Positions 8,268 through 15,854 of a stretch of DNA of 19,201 nt are shown here, piece after piece. The stretch comes from an uncultured Prevotella sp. Lineage in GTDB: Bacteria; Bacteroidota; Bacteroidia; Bacteroidales; Bacteroidaceae. The notes beneath the pieces were generated by a model, which saw only the letters and a program-made list of their open reading frames with translations, ran no database searches and was not told the DNA's origin. Numbering within the stretch: the first letter of the stretch is position 1; each line of letters begins with the position of its first letter. Both the position numbers and the translations under genes were made by a program. The stretch lies in NCBI GenBank assembly GCA_900546605.1, contig URDV01000009.1, positions 1 through 19,201 of the forward strand, read 5' to 3'.

Positions 8268-8298
8268 CAAAAGTATATATTTATTTTAAAACAACAAA
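8268..8298 (-). promoter_or_regulatory. promoter of the secreted-protein pair
   Basis: On the minus strand TTTG (8298-8295) and TACTTTTG (8275-8268) are 19 bases apart, an excellent match to the Bacteroidetes consensus. Transcription should start near 8261, giving a leader of about 100 bases before the ATG at 8158. A small inverted repeat GAACG/CGTTC (8305-8309 with 8321-8325) sits just upstream and could be an operator, but it is too short to claim. Confidence 0.75.
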
Positions 8299-8443
8299 CA
8301 TTTTGAACGTTTTTTTTATACGTTCCTTACTTTTTTCCAAAACAAATACATCAAATTCATATTTTAGATGATTAAGTAAGTGATTAAGAATAAGAGAGAT
8401 TTTATTATTTGTTATGTTAGTGTTCTATATTGTTGGAAGTGAA

Positions 8444-8535
8444 TTTTTGATAGTAAATGTGTCTCTTACCCGATAAATAGGAAGTAGAAAAGGATTGAAC
8501 ATTGCAAGCTATGTGACTGAAACTACTATCAAAAA
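8444..8535. repeat. 12-bp inverted repeat in AT-rich gap
   Basis: TTTTTGATAGTA at 8444-8455 is repeated as its exact complement at 8524-8535, enclosing 68 bases. A short GTCTCTT/AAGAGAC pair lies next to both arms but in permuted order, so the two cannot form one continuous stem. There is no target duplication and no open frame inside. It could be a decayed small inverted-repeat element or chance in AT-rich DNA. The rest of 8299-8640 shows no gene. Confidence 0.4.
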
Positions 8536-8639
8536 AGAGACGCTTTCAAGAACATAACAATCGCACATCTAAATAACATTACCAAGTATCCTTATAATAC
8601 TTTACCAAGCACCTTTTTAAAAAGTGAACTTTATAACAT

Positions 8640-8736
8640 TCGCCTTGCACTATCTTTGAATAAGATAGGCTGCGGCTTGGCAATAAGTTCAAGCAAACTT
8701 GACTTATTGCTCTCGCCTTGCACTATCTTTGAATAA
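8640..8736. repeat. compound repeat element: direct copies around a long hairpin
   Basis: A 24-base sequence starting TCGCCTTGCACTATC and ending TTTGAATAA occurs exactly at 8640-8663 and 8713-8736. Between them, 8662-8693 can pair with 8698-8729 through about 26 base pairs with small bulges around the loop CAAA. The segment 8662-8676 is complementary to both direct copies, so two mutually exclusive hairpins are possible (8642-8676 or 8662-8729). Each copy contains TATCTTTG (8651-8658, 8724-8731), which matches the plus-strand -7 promoter consensus. From memory, closely similar sequences are scattered through Prevotella genomes, which would make this an interspersed palindromic repeat. Confidence 0.65.
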
Positions 8737-8746
8737 ACATAGATAC

Positions 8747-8783
8747 AAAAAAAAGCAACCCCAACAGATGTGAGATTGCTTTT
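8747..8783 (-). terminator. terminator of the ribosomal operon
   Basis: On the minus strand AAAAGCAA (8783-8776) pairs with TTGCTTTT (8758-8751), followed by a T run (complement of 8747-8754). A second hairpin, AAGGGTG at 8803-8809 with CACCCTT at 8818-8824, lies between it and the rplQ stop and may add to 3' end formation. Confidence 0.65.
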
Positions 8784-8844
8784 GATATTAAATAGAAGAG
8801 CCAAGGGTGCTTGGACACACCCTTTAGCCAAGTTACGCGCAATA

Positions 8845-9330
8845 TTACTCAGCCTTTGCTTCTTCAGCAGGGGCTTCAGTTGCTTCAGCAGTTGCAGGAG
8901 CTTCAGCAGTAGCTGCGGCCTTTTTGCTACGACGAGTGCGAGTTGCCTTCTTCTTGGTCTTGGCCATGTTCTCATCGAAGTCTACGAGTTCGATGAAGCA
9001 CATTTCAGACGCATCGCTGGCACGGAAGCCAGTCTTGATGATGCGAGTGTAGCCACCGGGACGATCAAGAACCTTGCTACGTACCTCACGGAAGAGTTCG
9101 GTAACGGCAACCTTGTCCTGAAGATAGCTGAACACTACACGACGTGAGTTCATTGTATCGTCCTTGCTCTTAGTGATCAAGGGCTCAACATACTTCTTCA
9201 GCGCCTTAGCCTTGGCCAGAGTCGTAGTGATTCTTTTGTGCTTGATCAAAGAGCAAGCCATGTTTGAGAGCATGGCGCTTCTGTGAGAAGCAGTACGGCT
9301 CAGATGGTTGAATTTTTTATTGTGTCTCAT
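8845..9330 (-). CDS. rplQ: 50S ribosomal protein L17 (bL17)
   Basis: Large-subunit protein that sits near the peptide exit tunnel. The start MRHNKKFNHLSRTASHRSAM is the L17 signature, and the globular core covers about residues 1-117. The remaining 44 residues form a basic then Ala/Glu-rich tail that the E. coli protein (127 residues) lacks; I regard such tails as common in Bacteroidetes L17. It is the last gene of the alpha-operon part of the cluster and starts 8 bases after the rpoA stop. No Shine-Dalgarno is visible. Confidence 0.97.
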   Translation of the reverse strand: MRHNKKFNHLSRTASHRSAMLSNMACSLIKHKRITTTLAKAKALKKYVEPLITKSKDDTMNSRRVVFSYLQDKVAVTELFREVRSKVLDRPGGYTRIIKTGFRASDASEMCFIELVDFDENMAKTKKKATRTRRSKKAAATAEAPATAEATEAPAEEAKAE

Positions 9331-9338
9331 TTCAGATA

Positions 9339-10331
9339 TTAATCTTTATCTAATTTATACTTAGAAATGTCAGTTCCAAACGACAGATTCAGACTCTCGA
9401 GCAAATCATCAAGCTCCGTGAGCGATTTCTTACCAAAGTTACGGAACTTTAAGAGGTCATTCTTGTTATACTGTACAAGCTCACCGAGTGTTTCAACATC
9501 AGCTGCCTTCAAACAATTGAGTGCACGAACTGAAAGGTTCATGTCAGTCAATTTGGTCTTGAGCAATTGACGCATGTGAAGCACTTCTTCATCGAACTCT
9601 TCGTTGTCAGCATCGGGCTTGTCCTCCATGGTGATCTTCTCATCAGAGAAGAGCATGAAATGGTATATCAAGATTTTAGCAGCCTCCTTCAGTGCATCCT
9701 TTGGGTGAATGGAACCGTCCGTAGAAATTTCAAGTACCAGTTTGTCATAGTCAGTCTTCTGCTCAACGCGGAAAGGCTCAACAGTATACTTGACGTTACG
9801 GATAGGAGTGTAAATAGAGTCGATAGCAATCTCGTTGATATCTTGGCAGAACTCACGATTCTCATCAGAGCGAACATAACCTCTGCCCTTGTTGATAGAG
9901 ATTGTTATCTGCATCGTGGCTTTAGAATCTAAGTGACAAATCACTAATTCAGGATTTAACACTTCAAATCCATTGAGGAAGCTATTCATATCGCCAGCCT
10001 TGAACTCAGTAGAGCCCGAGATGGTGATAGTAGCCTTCTCTGTTTCGTACTCATCTACAATCTGCTTGAAACGAACTTGTTTCAAGTTGAGTATAATGTT
10101 GGTTACGTCTTCAATTACTCCCTGCACTGTGTCAAACTCATGCTGAACACCTTCAATTTTGATGGTATTGATAGCAAAGCCTTCAAGTGAAGAGAGTAAG
10201 ATGCGACGCAATGCATTTCCGACAGTAGTGCCGAAACCAGGCTCCAAAGGACGGAATTCAAATTTACCATACTTGGAGTCGTTTTCCAACATTATTACTT
10301 TGTCAGGTTTTTGAAATGCTAATATCGCCAT
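9339..10331 (-). CDS. rpoA: DNA-directed RNA polymerase subunit alpha
   Basis: The alpha subunit dimerises to nucleate RNA polymerase assembly, and its C-terminal domain contacts upstream promoter DNA and activators. The N-terminal domain (about 1-230) contains FEFRPLEPGFGTTVGNALRR at 25-43 and the conserved LLSSLEGFA. An acidic linker spans about 233-255. The C-terminal domain has SVRALNCLKA, in which Arg269 corresponds to the DNA-contacting Arg265 of E. coli, and the helix-hairpin-helix segment FGKKSLTELDDLL. The length of 330 is normal. It lies between rpsD and rplQ as in most bacteria. Confidence 0.98.
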   Translation of the reverse strand: MAILAFQKPDKVIMLENDSKYGKFEFRPLEPGFGTTVGNALRRILLSSLEGFAINTIKIEGVQHEFDTVQGVIEDVTNIILNLKQVRFKQIVDEYETEKATITISGSTEFKAGDMNSFLNGFEVLNPELVICHLDSKATMQITISINKGRGYVRSDENREFCQDINEIAIDSIYTPIRNVKYTVEPFRVEQKTDYDKLVLEISTDGSIHPKDALKEAAKILIYHFMLFSDEKITMEDKPDADNEEFDEEVLHMRQLLKTKLTDMNLSVRALNCLKAADVETLGELVQYNKNDLLKFRNFGKKSLTELDDLLESLNLSFGTDISKYKLDKD

Positions 10332-10351
10332 GAATGTAAGGGAATTATTGA

Positions 10352-10960
10352 TTAGTTTTTAGAGTACAACTCGACGATCAACTGCTCCTTGATGTTCTCA
10401 GGGATGTCAGCACGTTCGGGCTTGTGAAGAAGCTTACCGCTCTTAGTAGTCTCATCCCATTCAATCCAAGGATACTTGCTGTGGTTGAAGCCTGCCAATG
10501 AATCAGCAATAACTTCAAGAGACTTAGACTTTTCGCGAACAGCTACGATTTGACCAGGCTTAACACTGTAAGAAGCAATGTTAACCACACGGCCGTCAAC
10601 CGTGATGTGCTTGTGATTTACGAGCTGACGAGCAGCAGCACGAGTAGGAGCAATACCAAGACGGTATACTACATTGTCGAGACGGCACTCAAGGCTCTGG
10701 AGAAGGATTTCACCAGTAATGCCTGATGCAGAAGCTGCCTTTTCAAAGAGATTGCGGAATTGCTTTTCAAGTACGCCATAAGTGTACTTAGCCTTCTGCT
10801 TCTCAGCGAGCATGACACCATATTCAGAAGTCTTACGACGACGATTGTTACCATGCTGTCCAGGAGGGAAGTTGCGCTTTGCTAACACCTTGTCAGCACC
10901 GAAGATAGCCTCACCAAACTTACGGGCGATACGAGACTTAGGTCCAATATATCTTGCCAT
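10352..10960 (-). CDS. rpsD: 30S ribosomal protein S4 (uS4)
   Basis: Primary 16S rRNA-binding protein of the small subunit and a determinant of decoding accuracy. The 202-residue product starts MARYIGPKSRIARKFGEAIF and carries the S4 RNA-binding domain at about 90-155 (CRLDNVVYRLGIAPTRAAAR, then VNHKHITVDGRVVNI). The N-terminal zinc-binding cysteines of some S4 proteins are absent, so it is the zinc-free form. In E. coli S4 represses its own operon; nothing in this sequence shows whether that holds here. Confidence 0.98.
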   Translation of the reverse strand: MARYIGPKSRIARKFGEAIFGADKVLAKRNFPPGQHGNNRRRKTSEYGVMLAEKQKAKYTYGVLEKQFRNLFEKAASASGITGEILLQSLECRLDNVVYRLGIAPTRAAARQLVNHKHITVDGRVVNIASYSVKPGQIVAVREKSKSLEVIADSLAGFNHSKYPWIEWDETTKSGKLLHKPERADIPENIKEQLIVELYSKN

Positions 10961-10996
10961 TGTTTTTTTATTTCTTTTACTATAAAACTACGTGTG

Positions 10997-11386
10997 TTAT
11001 ACTCTTCTGCGCTTCGGAGGACGGCAGCCGTTGTGGGGAAGCGGAGTAACATCGATAATCTCAGTTACTGCGATACCAGCACCGTGTACGGCACGGATAG
11101 CTGATTCACGACCATTACCCGGACCCTTAACATAAGCCTTCACCTTGCGGAGACCAAGGTCATAAGCTACTTTGGCGCAATCCTGAGCGGCCATTTGGGC
11201 AGCGTAGGGAGTGTTCTTCTTAGAACCACGGAAGCCCATCTTACCGGCAGAAGACCAAGAAATAATCTGGCCCTCGCTATTTGCAAGAGACACAATGATA
11301 TTGTTGAAAGAGCTGTGAACGTGGAGCTGACCCATAGCGTCAACCTTCACGTTTCTCTTCTTTGCTGCAACTGTTTTCTTTGCCAT
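10997..11386 (-). CDS. rpsK: 30S ribosomal protein S11 (uS11)
   Basis: Small-subunit platform protein that helps form the mRNA exit region. The 129-residue chain shows the typical segments HVHSSFNNIIVSLANSEGQI, MGFRGSKKNTPYAAQ and GPGNGRESAIRA, and ends GCRPPKRRRV, the conserved basic tail. A lysine-rich N-terminal leader of about 17 residues precedes the conserved core. It lies between rpsM and rpsD, with 36 bases before rpsD. Confidence 0.98.
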   Translation of the reverse strand: MAKKTVAAKKRNVKVDAMGQLHVHSSFNNIIVSLANSEGQIISWSSAGKMGFRGSKKNTPYAAQMAAQDCAKVAYDLGLRKVKAYVKGPGNGRESAIRAVHGAGIAVTEIIDVTPLPHNGCRPPKRRRV

Positions 11387-11395
11387 ATTTATTTA

Positions 11396-11776
11396 TTATT
11401 TAGTAGCTTTCTTCTTGTTAGCAACGGTCTTCTTACGACCCTTGCGAGTACGAGCATTGTTCTTTGTGCTCTGACCGCGAACGGGAAGTCCGTTACGGTG
11501 ACGAACACCACGGTAGCAACCAATGTCCATAAGACGCTTGATGTTCAGTTGGATTTCAGAGCGAAGATCACCTTCAACCTTGTAACCAGCGCCAATGATT
11601 TCACGAATCTTAGCAGCTTGGTCGTCAGTCCAATCCTTCACTTTGATATCTCTGTCAATGCCGGCTTCGTCCAAGATTTTAGCCGAGCTACTACGACCTA
11701 TACCGTAGATGTAGGTCAGGGCGATCTCACCACGTTTGTTTTGAGGGAGGTCTACACCAACAATTCTTATTGCCAT
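11396..11776 (-). CDS. rpsM: 30S ribosomal protein S13 (uS13)
   Basis: Small-subunit head protein that contacts the P-site tRNA and forms bridges to L5. The 126-residue product starts MAIRIVGVDLPQNKRGEIAL, has the helix-hairpin-helix region YIYGIGRSSSAKIL, the conserved YRGVRHRNGLPVRGQ, and a basic tail ending in repeated Lys that reaches the tRNA. It starts 28 bases after the rpmJ stop; no Shine-Dalgarno is visible. Confidence 0.98.
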   Translation of the reverse strand: MAIRIVGVDLPQNKRGEIALTYIYGIGRSSSAKILDEAGIDRDIKVKDWTDDQAAKIREIIGAGYKVEGDLRSEIQLNIKRLMDIGCYRGVRHRNGLPVRGQSTKNNARTRKGRKKTVANKKKATK

Positions 11777-11804
11777 ATTTTTTTTTGTTTATTGCGGAAC
11801 TTGG

Positions 11805-11921
11805 TTAACCCTGACGCATTTTGAACTTAGGGTTCTTTTTGTTAATCACAAACAGACGGCCTTTGCGACGTACAATCTTGCAATCTGCAGACCGTTTCTT
11901 TAATGATGCTCTTGTTTTCAT
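11805..11921 (-). CDS. rpmJ: 50S ribosomal protein L36 (bL36)
   Basis: A 38-residue gene easily missed because of its size. The minus-strand reading from ATG at 11921 gives MKTRASLKKRSADCKIVRR, followed by KGRLFVINKKNPKFKMRQG and TAA at 11807-11805. This matches L36, the small protein at the base of the large subunit. Only one Cys (residue 14) is present, so the zinc-ribbon ligands are missing and it is the zinc-independent (C-minus) form. It sits between infA (9 bases away) and rpsM, its usual position. Confidence 0.97.
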   Translation of the reverse strand: MKTRASLKKRSADCKIVRRKGRLFVINKKNPKFKMRQG

Positions 11922-11930
11922 ATGTTTTGT

Positions 11931-12149
11931 TTATTTGTATCTGAACACAATTCTTCCTTTCGAAAGATCGTACGGACTCATTTCGACCTTTACTTTGTCA
12001 CCTGGCAATATTTTAATGTAATGCATACGCATTTTGCCAGAGATGTGGGCCGTAATTTCATGTCCGTTCTCTAATTCTACACGGAACATAGCATTGCTCA
12101 ATGCTTCAACGATTGTCCCGTCTTGTTCGATAGCAGCTTCTTTTGCCAT
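11931..12149 (-). CDS. infA: translation initiation factor IF-1
   Basis: A 72-residue single S1/OB-fold protein that occupies the A site of the small subunit during initiation. The start MAKEAAIEQDGTIVEALSNA, the central HISGKMRMHYIKILPGDKVK and the end SKGRIVFRYK are diagnostic, and the length is exactly typical. It begins 1 base after the map stop codon, so translational coupling is likely, and no Shine-Dalgarno is seen. Confidence 0.98.
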   Translation of the reverse strand: MAKEAAIEQDGTIVEALSNAMFRVELENGHEITAHISGKMRMHYIKILPGDKVKVEMSPYDLSKGRIVFRYK

Positions 12150-12150
12150 A

Positions 12151-12945
12151 TTAATGTTTCTGTCTTTCTACTTTTTCAATTTCCTCAAACGTCGACATGA
12201 TGTCAGCCTTGCCATGATGAATAGCAATGGTATGTTCGAAGTGCGCAGCTGGCAATCCATCGCGAGTAACAACTCCCCATCGATCGTCCAACATTGCCAA
12301 TTCATGACTACCCATCGTTATCATGGGCTCTATGGCAATACACAAACCATTTTTCAACTGTTTGCCTGTGCCCTGTCGTCCGTAGTTGGGAACTTGCGGG
12401 TCTTCATGCATCTCATGTCCGATGCCATGTCCAACAAACTCTCTCACTACACCATAACCATTCGATTCACAATGGTTCTGCACTGCATAGCCTATATCAC
12501 CCAAACGGTGTCCTACAATGGCTTGTTCAATGCCCTTGTAAAGAGACTCCTTCGTAACTCGTAGGAGCTCCTTAACTTCAGGTTTCACCTCCCCTACACA
12601 AAAAGTGTAGCAAGAGTCACCACAAAAGCCATCAATAAACGTACCGCAATCAACTGAAACAATATCACCATCACGAAGCGGTTCGTCGTTTGGAATTCCG
12701 TGCACCACCACATTGTTTACCGATGTGCAGATGCTTGCGGGGAAAGGTCCGCCAAATGGATTAGGAAAGCCTTTAAATGTAGGCTCAGCACCATTGTCGC
12801 GGATAAATTGTTCAGCCAGAGTGTCCAACTGACGGGTTGTGACACCCGGCTCAACAACCTTTGCTATTTCAGTAAGCGTTGCGCTAACCAAAAGGTTTGC
12901 TTTGCGCAACAACTCTATCTCATCGTCGGTCTTCAGATAAATCAT
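12151..12945 (-). CDS. map: type I methionine aminopeptidase
   Basis: Removes the initiator methionine from nascent proteins, a job that fits its place among ribosomal genes. The 264-residue chain has all five metal ligands: Asp99, Asp110 (in GDSCYTF), His173 (in VGHGIGHEMHEDP), Glu206 (in IAIEPM) and Glu237 (in HFEHT). The substrate-pocket His82 (VVVHGIPN) is also present. There is no N-terminal zinc-finger extension, so it is the short bacterial class. It lies between secY (16 bases) and infA. No residue looks unusual apart from Cys100 and Cys112, which are tolerated near the ligands. Confidence 0.97.
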   Translation of the reverse strand: MIYLKTDDEIELLRKANLLVSATLTEIAKVVEPGVTTRQLDTLAEQFIRDNGAEPTFKGFPNPFGGPFPASICTSVNNVVVHGIPNDEPLRDGDIVSVDCGTFIDGFCGDSCYTFCVGEVKPEVKELLRVTKESLYKGIEQAIVGHRLGDIGYAVQNHCESNGYGVVREFVGHGIGHEMHEDPQVPNYGRQGTGKQLKNGLCIAIEPMITMGSHELAMLDDRWGVVTRDGLPAAHFEHTIAIHHGKADIMSTFEEIEKVERQKH

Positions 12946-12961
12946 TCAGACTAAAAGTAAA

Positions 12962-14311
12962 TTAATAGGCAGCTACCTTCGTTGAACGTGTGCGGACATG
13001 TCCTGAATTAAGCAGTCCGTCGTAGTGGCGCACCAAAAGGTGGCTTTCAATCTGTTGCAACGTGTCCAGTACAACACCCACAAGGATAAGCAAAGACGTA
13101 CCTCCAAAGAATTGGGCAAACTCTTGCTTTACACCAAAAATACCAGCAAAAGCAGGCATAATAGCAATTAAAGCAATAAAGAGAGAACCAGGGAAAGTGA
13201 TGCGTGACATCACGTCGTCTAAGTAGTCAGCTGTGGGTTTGCCAGGCTTAACACCTGGAATAAAACCGTTATTACGCTTCATGTCTTCAGCCATTTGAAC
13301 AGGGTTCAAAGTAATGGCTGTGTAGAAGTAAGTAAACGCTACAATCAGGATAACGAACACTACGTTATAAAGAACGCTTGTGTGATCCAGGAACTGATTC
13401 AAGACCCAACTACCACCATTTTTAGAAACGGTTTGGGCCAGAGTCAGAGGAATGAACATGATAGCTTGAGCGAAGATGATAGGCATCACGTTAGCAGCAA
13501 AAAGCTTTAAGGGGATGTACTGACGTGCACCACCAACAGCGCGATTACCTTCAATGCGTTGTGCATACTGTACAGGCACCTTTCGTGTAGCCTTAACAAG
13601 CATGATGGCCAAAGCCATAACAAAGAGCAGTGCAATAATTTCGAAGAGGAACTTAATTAAGCCACCACCTTCAGCACCACTAAACGCAGTAACAAATTCA
13701 GCAACAAAGGCACTCGGCATACGTGCAATAATACCAATCATAATGATGAGTGATACACCATTGCCGACACCCTTGTCAGTGATTCTTTCGCCAAGCCACA
13801 GGATAAACATACTACCTGCCGCAAGGATAATCGTAGACGACAACATGAACCAGAATCCGTCTCCAACAAGGAAAGCACCAGAACCAGCGGTCTGAGCCTT
13901 AAGGTTAATAAGATAAGTTGGAGCCTGGAAGAGCAAAATTGCTATAGTCAACCAACGAGTAATCTGATTGATTTTTCTACGACCACTCTCGCCTTCACGT
14001 TGCATCTTTTGGAAATAAGGCACAGCAATAGCGAGGAGCTGGATGACAATCGATGCAGAAATGTAGGGCATGATACCCAAGGCAAATACCGAAGCATTTG
14101 AGAAGGCACCACCCGAGAACATATTCAACAAAGACATCAGACCTTCGCTCGTTTGATTTTGCAAAGCTTGCAAACGTGCGGGGTCAATACCCGGAAGCAC
14201 AATGAACGAGCCGAAGCGGTATATAGCAACAAAGAGAATTGTGATGAGGAGACGCGTACGCAAATCCTCAATTCTCCAAATGTTCTTGATGGTCTCGATT
14301 ATTTTTTTCAT
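12962..14311 (-). CDS. secY: preprotein translocase subunit SecY
   Basis: Channel-forming subunit of the Sec translocon in the inner membrane; it exports the signal-peptide proteins encoded at 6186-8158 among many others. The 449-residue chain has the ten hydrophobic segments expected, the first at about 20-40. The plug and second-segment region lies at about 64-98 (MFSGGAF, then ALGIMPYISASIVIQLL). The conserved REGESGRRKINQITR loop, GERITDKGVGNG at 174-185 and the cytoplasmic loop VPVQYAQRIEGNR at 245-257 are all present. It follows rplO by 14 bases as the last gene of the classic spc segment. Confidence 0.98.
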   Translation of the reverse strand: MKKIIETIKNIWRIEDLRTRLLITILFVAIYRFGSFIVLPGIDPARLQALQNQTSEGLMSLLNMFSGGAFSNASVFALGIMPYISASIVIQLLAIAVPYFQKMQREGESGRRKINQITRWLTIAILLFQAPTYLINLKAQTAGSGAFLVGDGFWFMLSSTIILAAGSMFILWLGERITDKGVGNGVSLIIMIGIIARMPSAFVAEFVTAFSGAEGGGLIKFLFEIIALLFVMALAIMLVKATRKVPVQYAQRIEGNRAVGGARQYIPLKLFAANVMPIIFAQAIMFIPLTLAQTVSKNGGSWVLNQFLDHTSVLYNVVFVILIVAFTYFYTAITLNPVQMAEDMKRNNGFIPGVKPGKPTADYLDDVMSRITFPGSLFIALIAIMPAFAGIFGVKQEFAQFFGGTSLLILVGVVLDTLQQIESHLLVRHYDGLLNSGHVRTRSTKVAAY

Positions 14312-14325
14312 CGAAGTAGGATTGA

Positions 14326-14772
14326 TTAGATTTTTGTAGCTGTACCGCCAGCTGCAGTGATAGCAGCTTCAGCGGCCTTTGAGAATGCGTGAGCCTCTAC
14401 GGCCAACTTGGCCTTGAGTTCGCCATTACCCAAGATCTTCACCAATTGCTTTGAAGAGATGAAACCAGCAGCATGAAGTTCAGCGATACCAATCTTCTCA
14501 AGGTTCTTAGCCTCGGCAAGAGCCTGAAGAGTAGAAAGATTGATAGCCTTGTACTCAATACGGTTGATGTTCTTGAAACCAAATTTGGGAAGACGACGCT
14601 GCAAAGGCATCTGACCACCTTCGAAACCAATCTTCTTGCTGTAACCTGAACGAGACTTGGCACCCTTGTGTCCACGGGTTGAAGTACCACCCATGCCCGA
14701 ACCGGGACCACGGCCGATACGCTTGCGTGAACTGGTAGCACCATTAGCAGGCTTTAAAGTATGTAATTTCAT
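14326..14772 (-). CDS. rplO: 50S ribosomal protein L15 (uL15)
   Basis: Large-subunit assembly protein with a long Gly/Arg-rich N-terminal extension that runs into 23S rRNA. The start MKLHTLKPANGATSSRKRIG, then RGPGSGMGGTSTRGHKGAKS and FEGGQMPLQRRLPKFGFKN are the family signature. The C-terminal domain ends in an Ala-rich helix. The length of 148 is usual. It sits between rpmD and secY. Confidence 0.98.
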   Translation of the reverse strand: MKLHTLKPANGATSSRKRIGRGPGSGMGGTSTRGHKGAKSRSGYSKKIGFEGGQMPLQRRLPKFGFKNINRIEYKAINLSTLQALAEAKNLEKIGIAELHAAGFISSKQLVKILGNGELKAKLAVEAHAFSKAAEAAITAAGGTATKI

Positions 14773-14794
14773 AAAGCTTCGTTTGTTTATTAAA

Positions 14795-14971
14795 TTATTC
14801 TACGACCGTTACTAAGTGGTGTACCTTGCGAATCATACCGCGAACATTAGGAGTATCCTCCTTTTCAACGATGTGGTTCAGCTTAGTGAGACCCAGTGCA
14901 TCGAGTGTGCGCTTTTGGTCTTTGGGAGCACCGATACGGCTCTTCGTCTGTTGTATCTTAATCGTTGCCAT
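14795..14971 (-). CDS. rpmD: 50S ribosomal protein L30 (uL30)
   Basis: A 58-residue gene read from ATG at 14971 to TAA at 14797-14795. The product starts MATIKIQQTKSRIGAPKDQK and continues RTLDALGLTKLNHIVEKEDT before ending VHHLVTVVE, a full L30 of normal bacterial length. It lies between rpsE and rplO, its standard place. GAGG (14985-14982), inside the last codons of rpsE and 10 bases upstream, is only a weak Shine-Dalgarno. Confidence 0.97.
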   Translation of the reverse strand: MATIKIQQTKSRIGAPKDQKRTLDALGLTKLNHIVEKEDTPNVRGMIRKVHHLVTVVE

Positions 14972-14977
14972 AATAGT

Positions 14978-15484
14978 TTATCCTCTGAATACTTTTTCCA
15001 AAGAAACACCACGGTGCTGAGCAACCGTGCGTGCATCACGCATTTCACTCAAAGCCAAGATAGTAGCCTTAACGAGGTTGTGAGGATTAGAAGAACCCTT
15101 TGACTTAGCCAAAACATTCTTAATACCAACACTCTCGAAAACGGCACGCATGGCACCGCCTGCTACAACTCCAGTACCTTCAGCGGCAGGGAGGATAAGC
15201 ACCTCAGCACCACCAAAGCGAGCGCTCTGCTCGTGAGGAACAGTACCCTTAAGTACGGGAACCTTAATCAAATTCTTTTTAGCTGCCTCTACGCCTTTGG
15301 CAATAGCTGCTGTAACTTCACCAGCCTTACCCAAGCCGTAACCAATGACACCCTTACCATCACCTACTACTACGATAGCAGCGAAAGTGAAAGTACGGCC
15401 ACCCTTGGTAACCTTGACAACACGATTGATAGCAACCAGTCTATCCTTTAATTCTTCTGCGTTTACGTTTACTCTGTTTGCCAT
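14978..15484 (-). CDS. rpsE: 30S ribosomal protein S5 (uS5)
   Basis: Small-subunit protein lining the mRNA entry channel and affecting decoding fidelity. The 168-residue product has the N-terminal double-stranded RNA-binding fold (LVAINRVVKVTKGGRTFTFA, then VVVGDGKGVIGYGLGKAGEV) and the C-terminal domain with VVAGGAMRAVFESVGI and AKSKGSSNPHNLVKA. The TKGGRTFTF loop corresponds to the region where spectinomycin-resistance changes occur in other bacteria; it looks wild type. Confidence 0.98.
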   Translation of the reverse strand: MANRVNVNAEELKDRLVAINRVVKVTKGGRTFTFAAIVVVGDGKGVIGYGLGKAGEVTAAIAKGVEAAKKNLIKVPVLKGTVPHEQSARFGGAEVLILPAAEGTGVVAGGAMRAVFESVGIKNVLAKSKGSSNPHNLVKATILALSEMRDARTVAQHRGVSLEKVFRG

Positions 15485-15492
15485 AATCTTAA

Positions 15493-15837
15493 TTAGAATT
15501 TAAGTCCACCTTTACGGGCACCTTCAGCAACTTCTTTAACACGACCATGGTAGAGGTAACCATTACGATCGAAAACGACCTCAGTAATGCCAGCAGCAAT
15601 AGCCTTAGCAGCTACAGCTTCACCTACCTTGGCAGCCTGCTCCTTCTTAGGCATGGTCTCCATACCGAGAGAAGAGGCTGAAACGAGAGTCGAAGAGGTC
15701 TCGTCATTGATAATTTGTACGTAGATCTGCTTGTTGCTGCGGAAAACAGTCAAGCGAGGACGGGCAGCAGTTCCAGAGATCTTATTACGAACCCGATATT
15801 TAATTTTTACGCGTCTTTGTTCTTTTTTCGTAGTCAT
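15493..15837 (-). CDS. rplR: 50S ribosomal protein L18 (uL18)
   Basis: Binds 5S rRNA together with L5 and helps place it in the large subunit. The 114-residue product starts MTTKKEQRRVKIKYRVRNKI, has the conserved RPRLTVFRSNKQIYVQII and ends DRNGYLYHGRVKEVAEGARK plus GGLKF. The length is typical. It begins 17 bases after the rplF stop. Confidence 0.98.
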   Translation of the reverse strand: MTTKKEQRRVKIKYRVRNKISGTAARPRLTVFRSNKQIYVQIINDETSSTLVSASSLGMETMPKKEQAAKVGEAVAAKAIAAGITEVVFDRNGYLYHGRVKEVAEGARKGGLKF

Positions 15838-15854
15838 AATCTTAAAGATTTAAA

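Noticed and set aside
8651..8731. TATCTTTG copies as active plus-strand promoters
   Set aside because: No proper TTTG at 19-21 bases upstream, and the only downstream genes lie on the opposite strand; kept only as a note on the repeat.
8631..8975. Minus-strand frame of 114 codons overlapping the end of rplQ
   Set aside because: It overlaps the rplQ tail in another frame and then runs through the operon terminator and the repeat element, so it is not a gene.
9567..9932. Long plus-strand frame opposite rpoA, and similar frames opposite rpsM, map, rplF and secY
   Set aside because: All lie antisense to clearly conserved genes and match no family; they are shadows of biased codon use.
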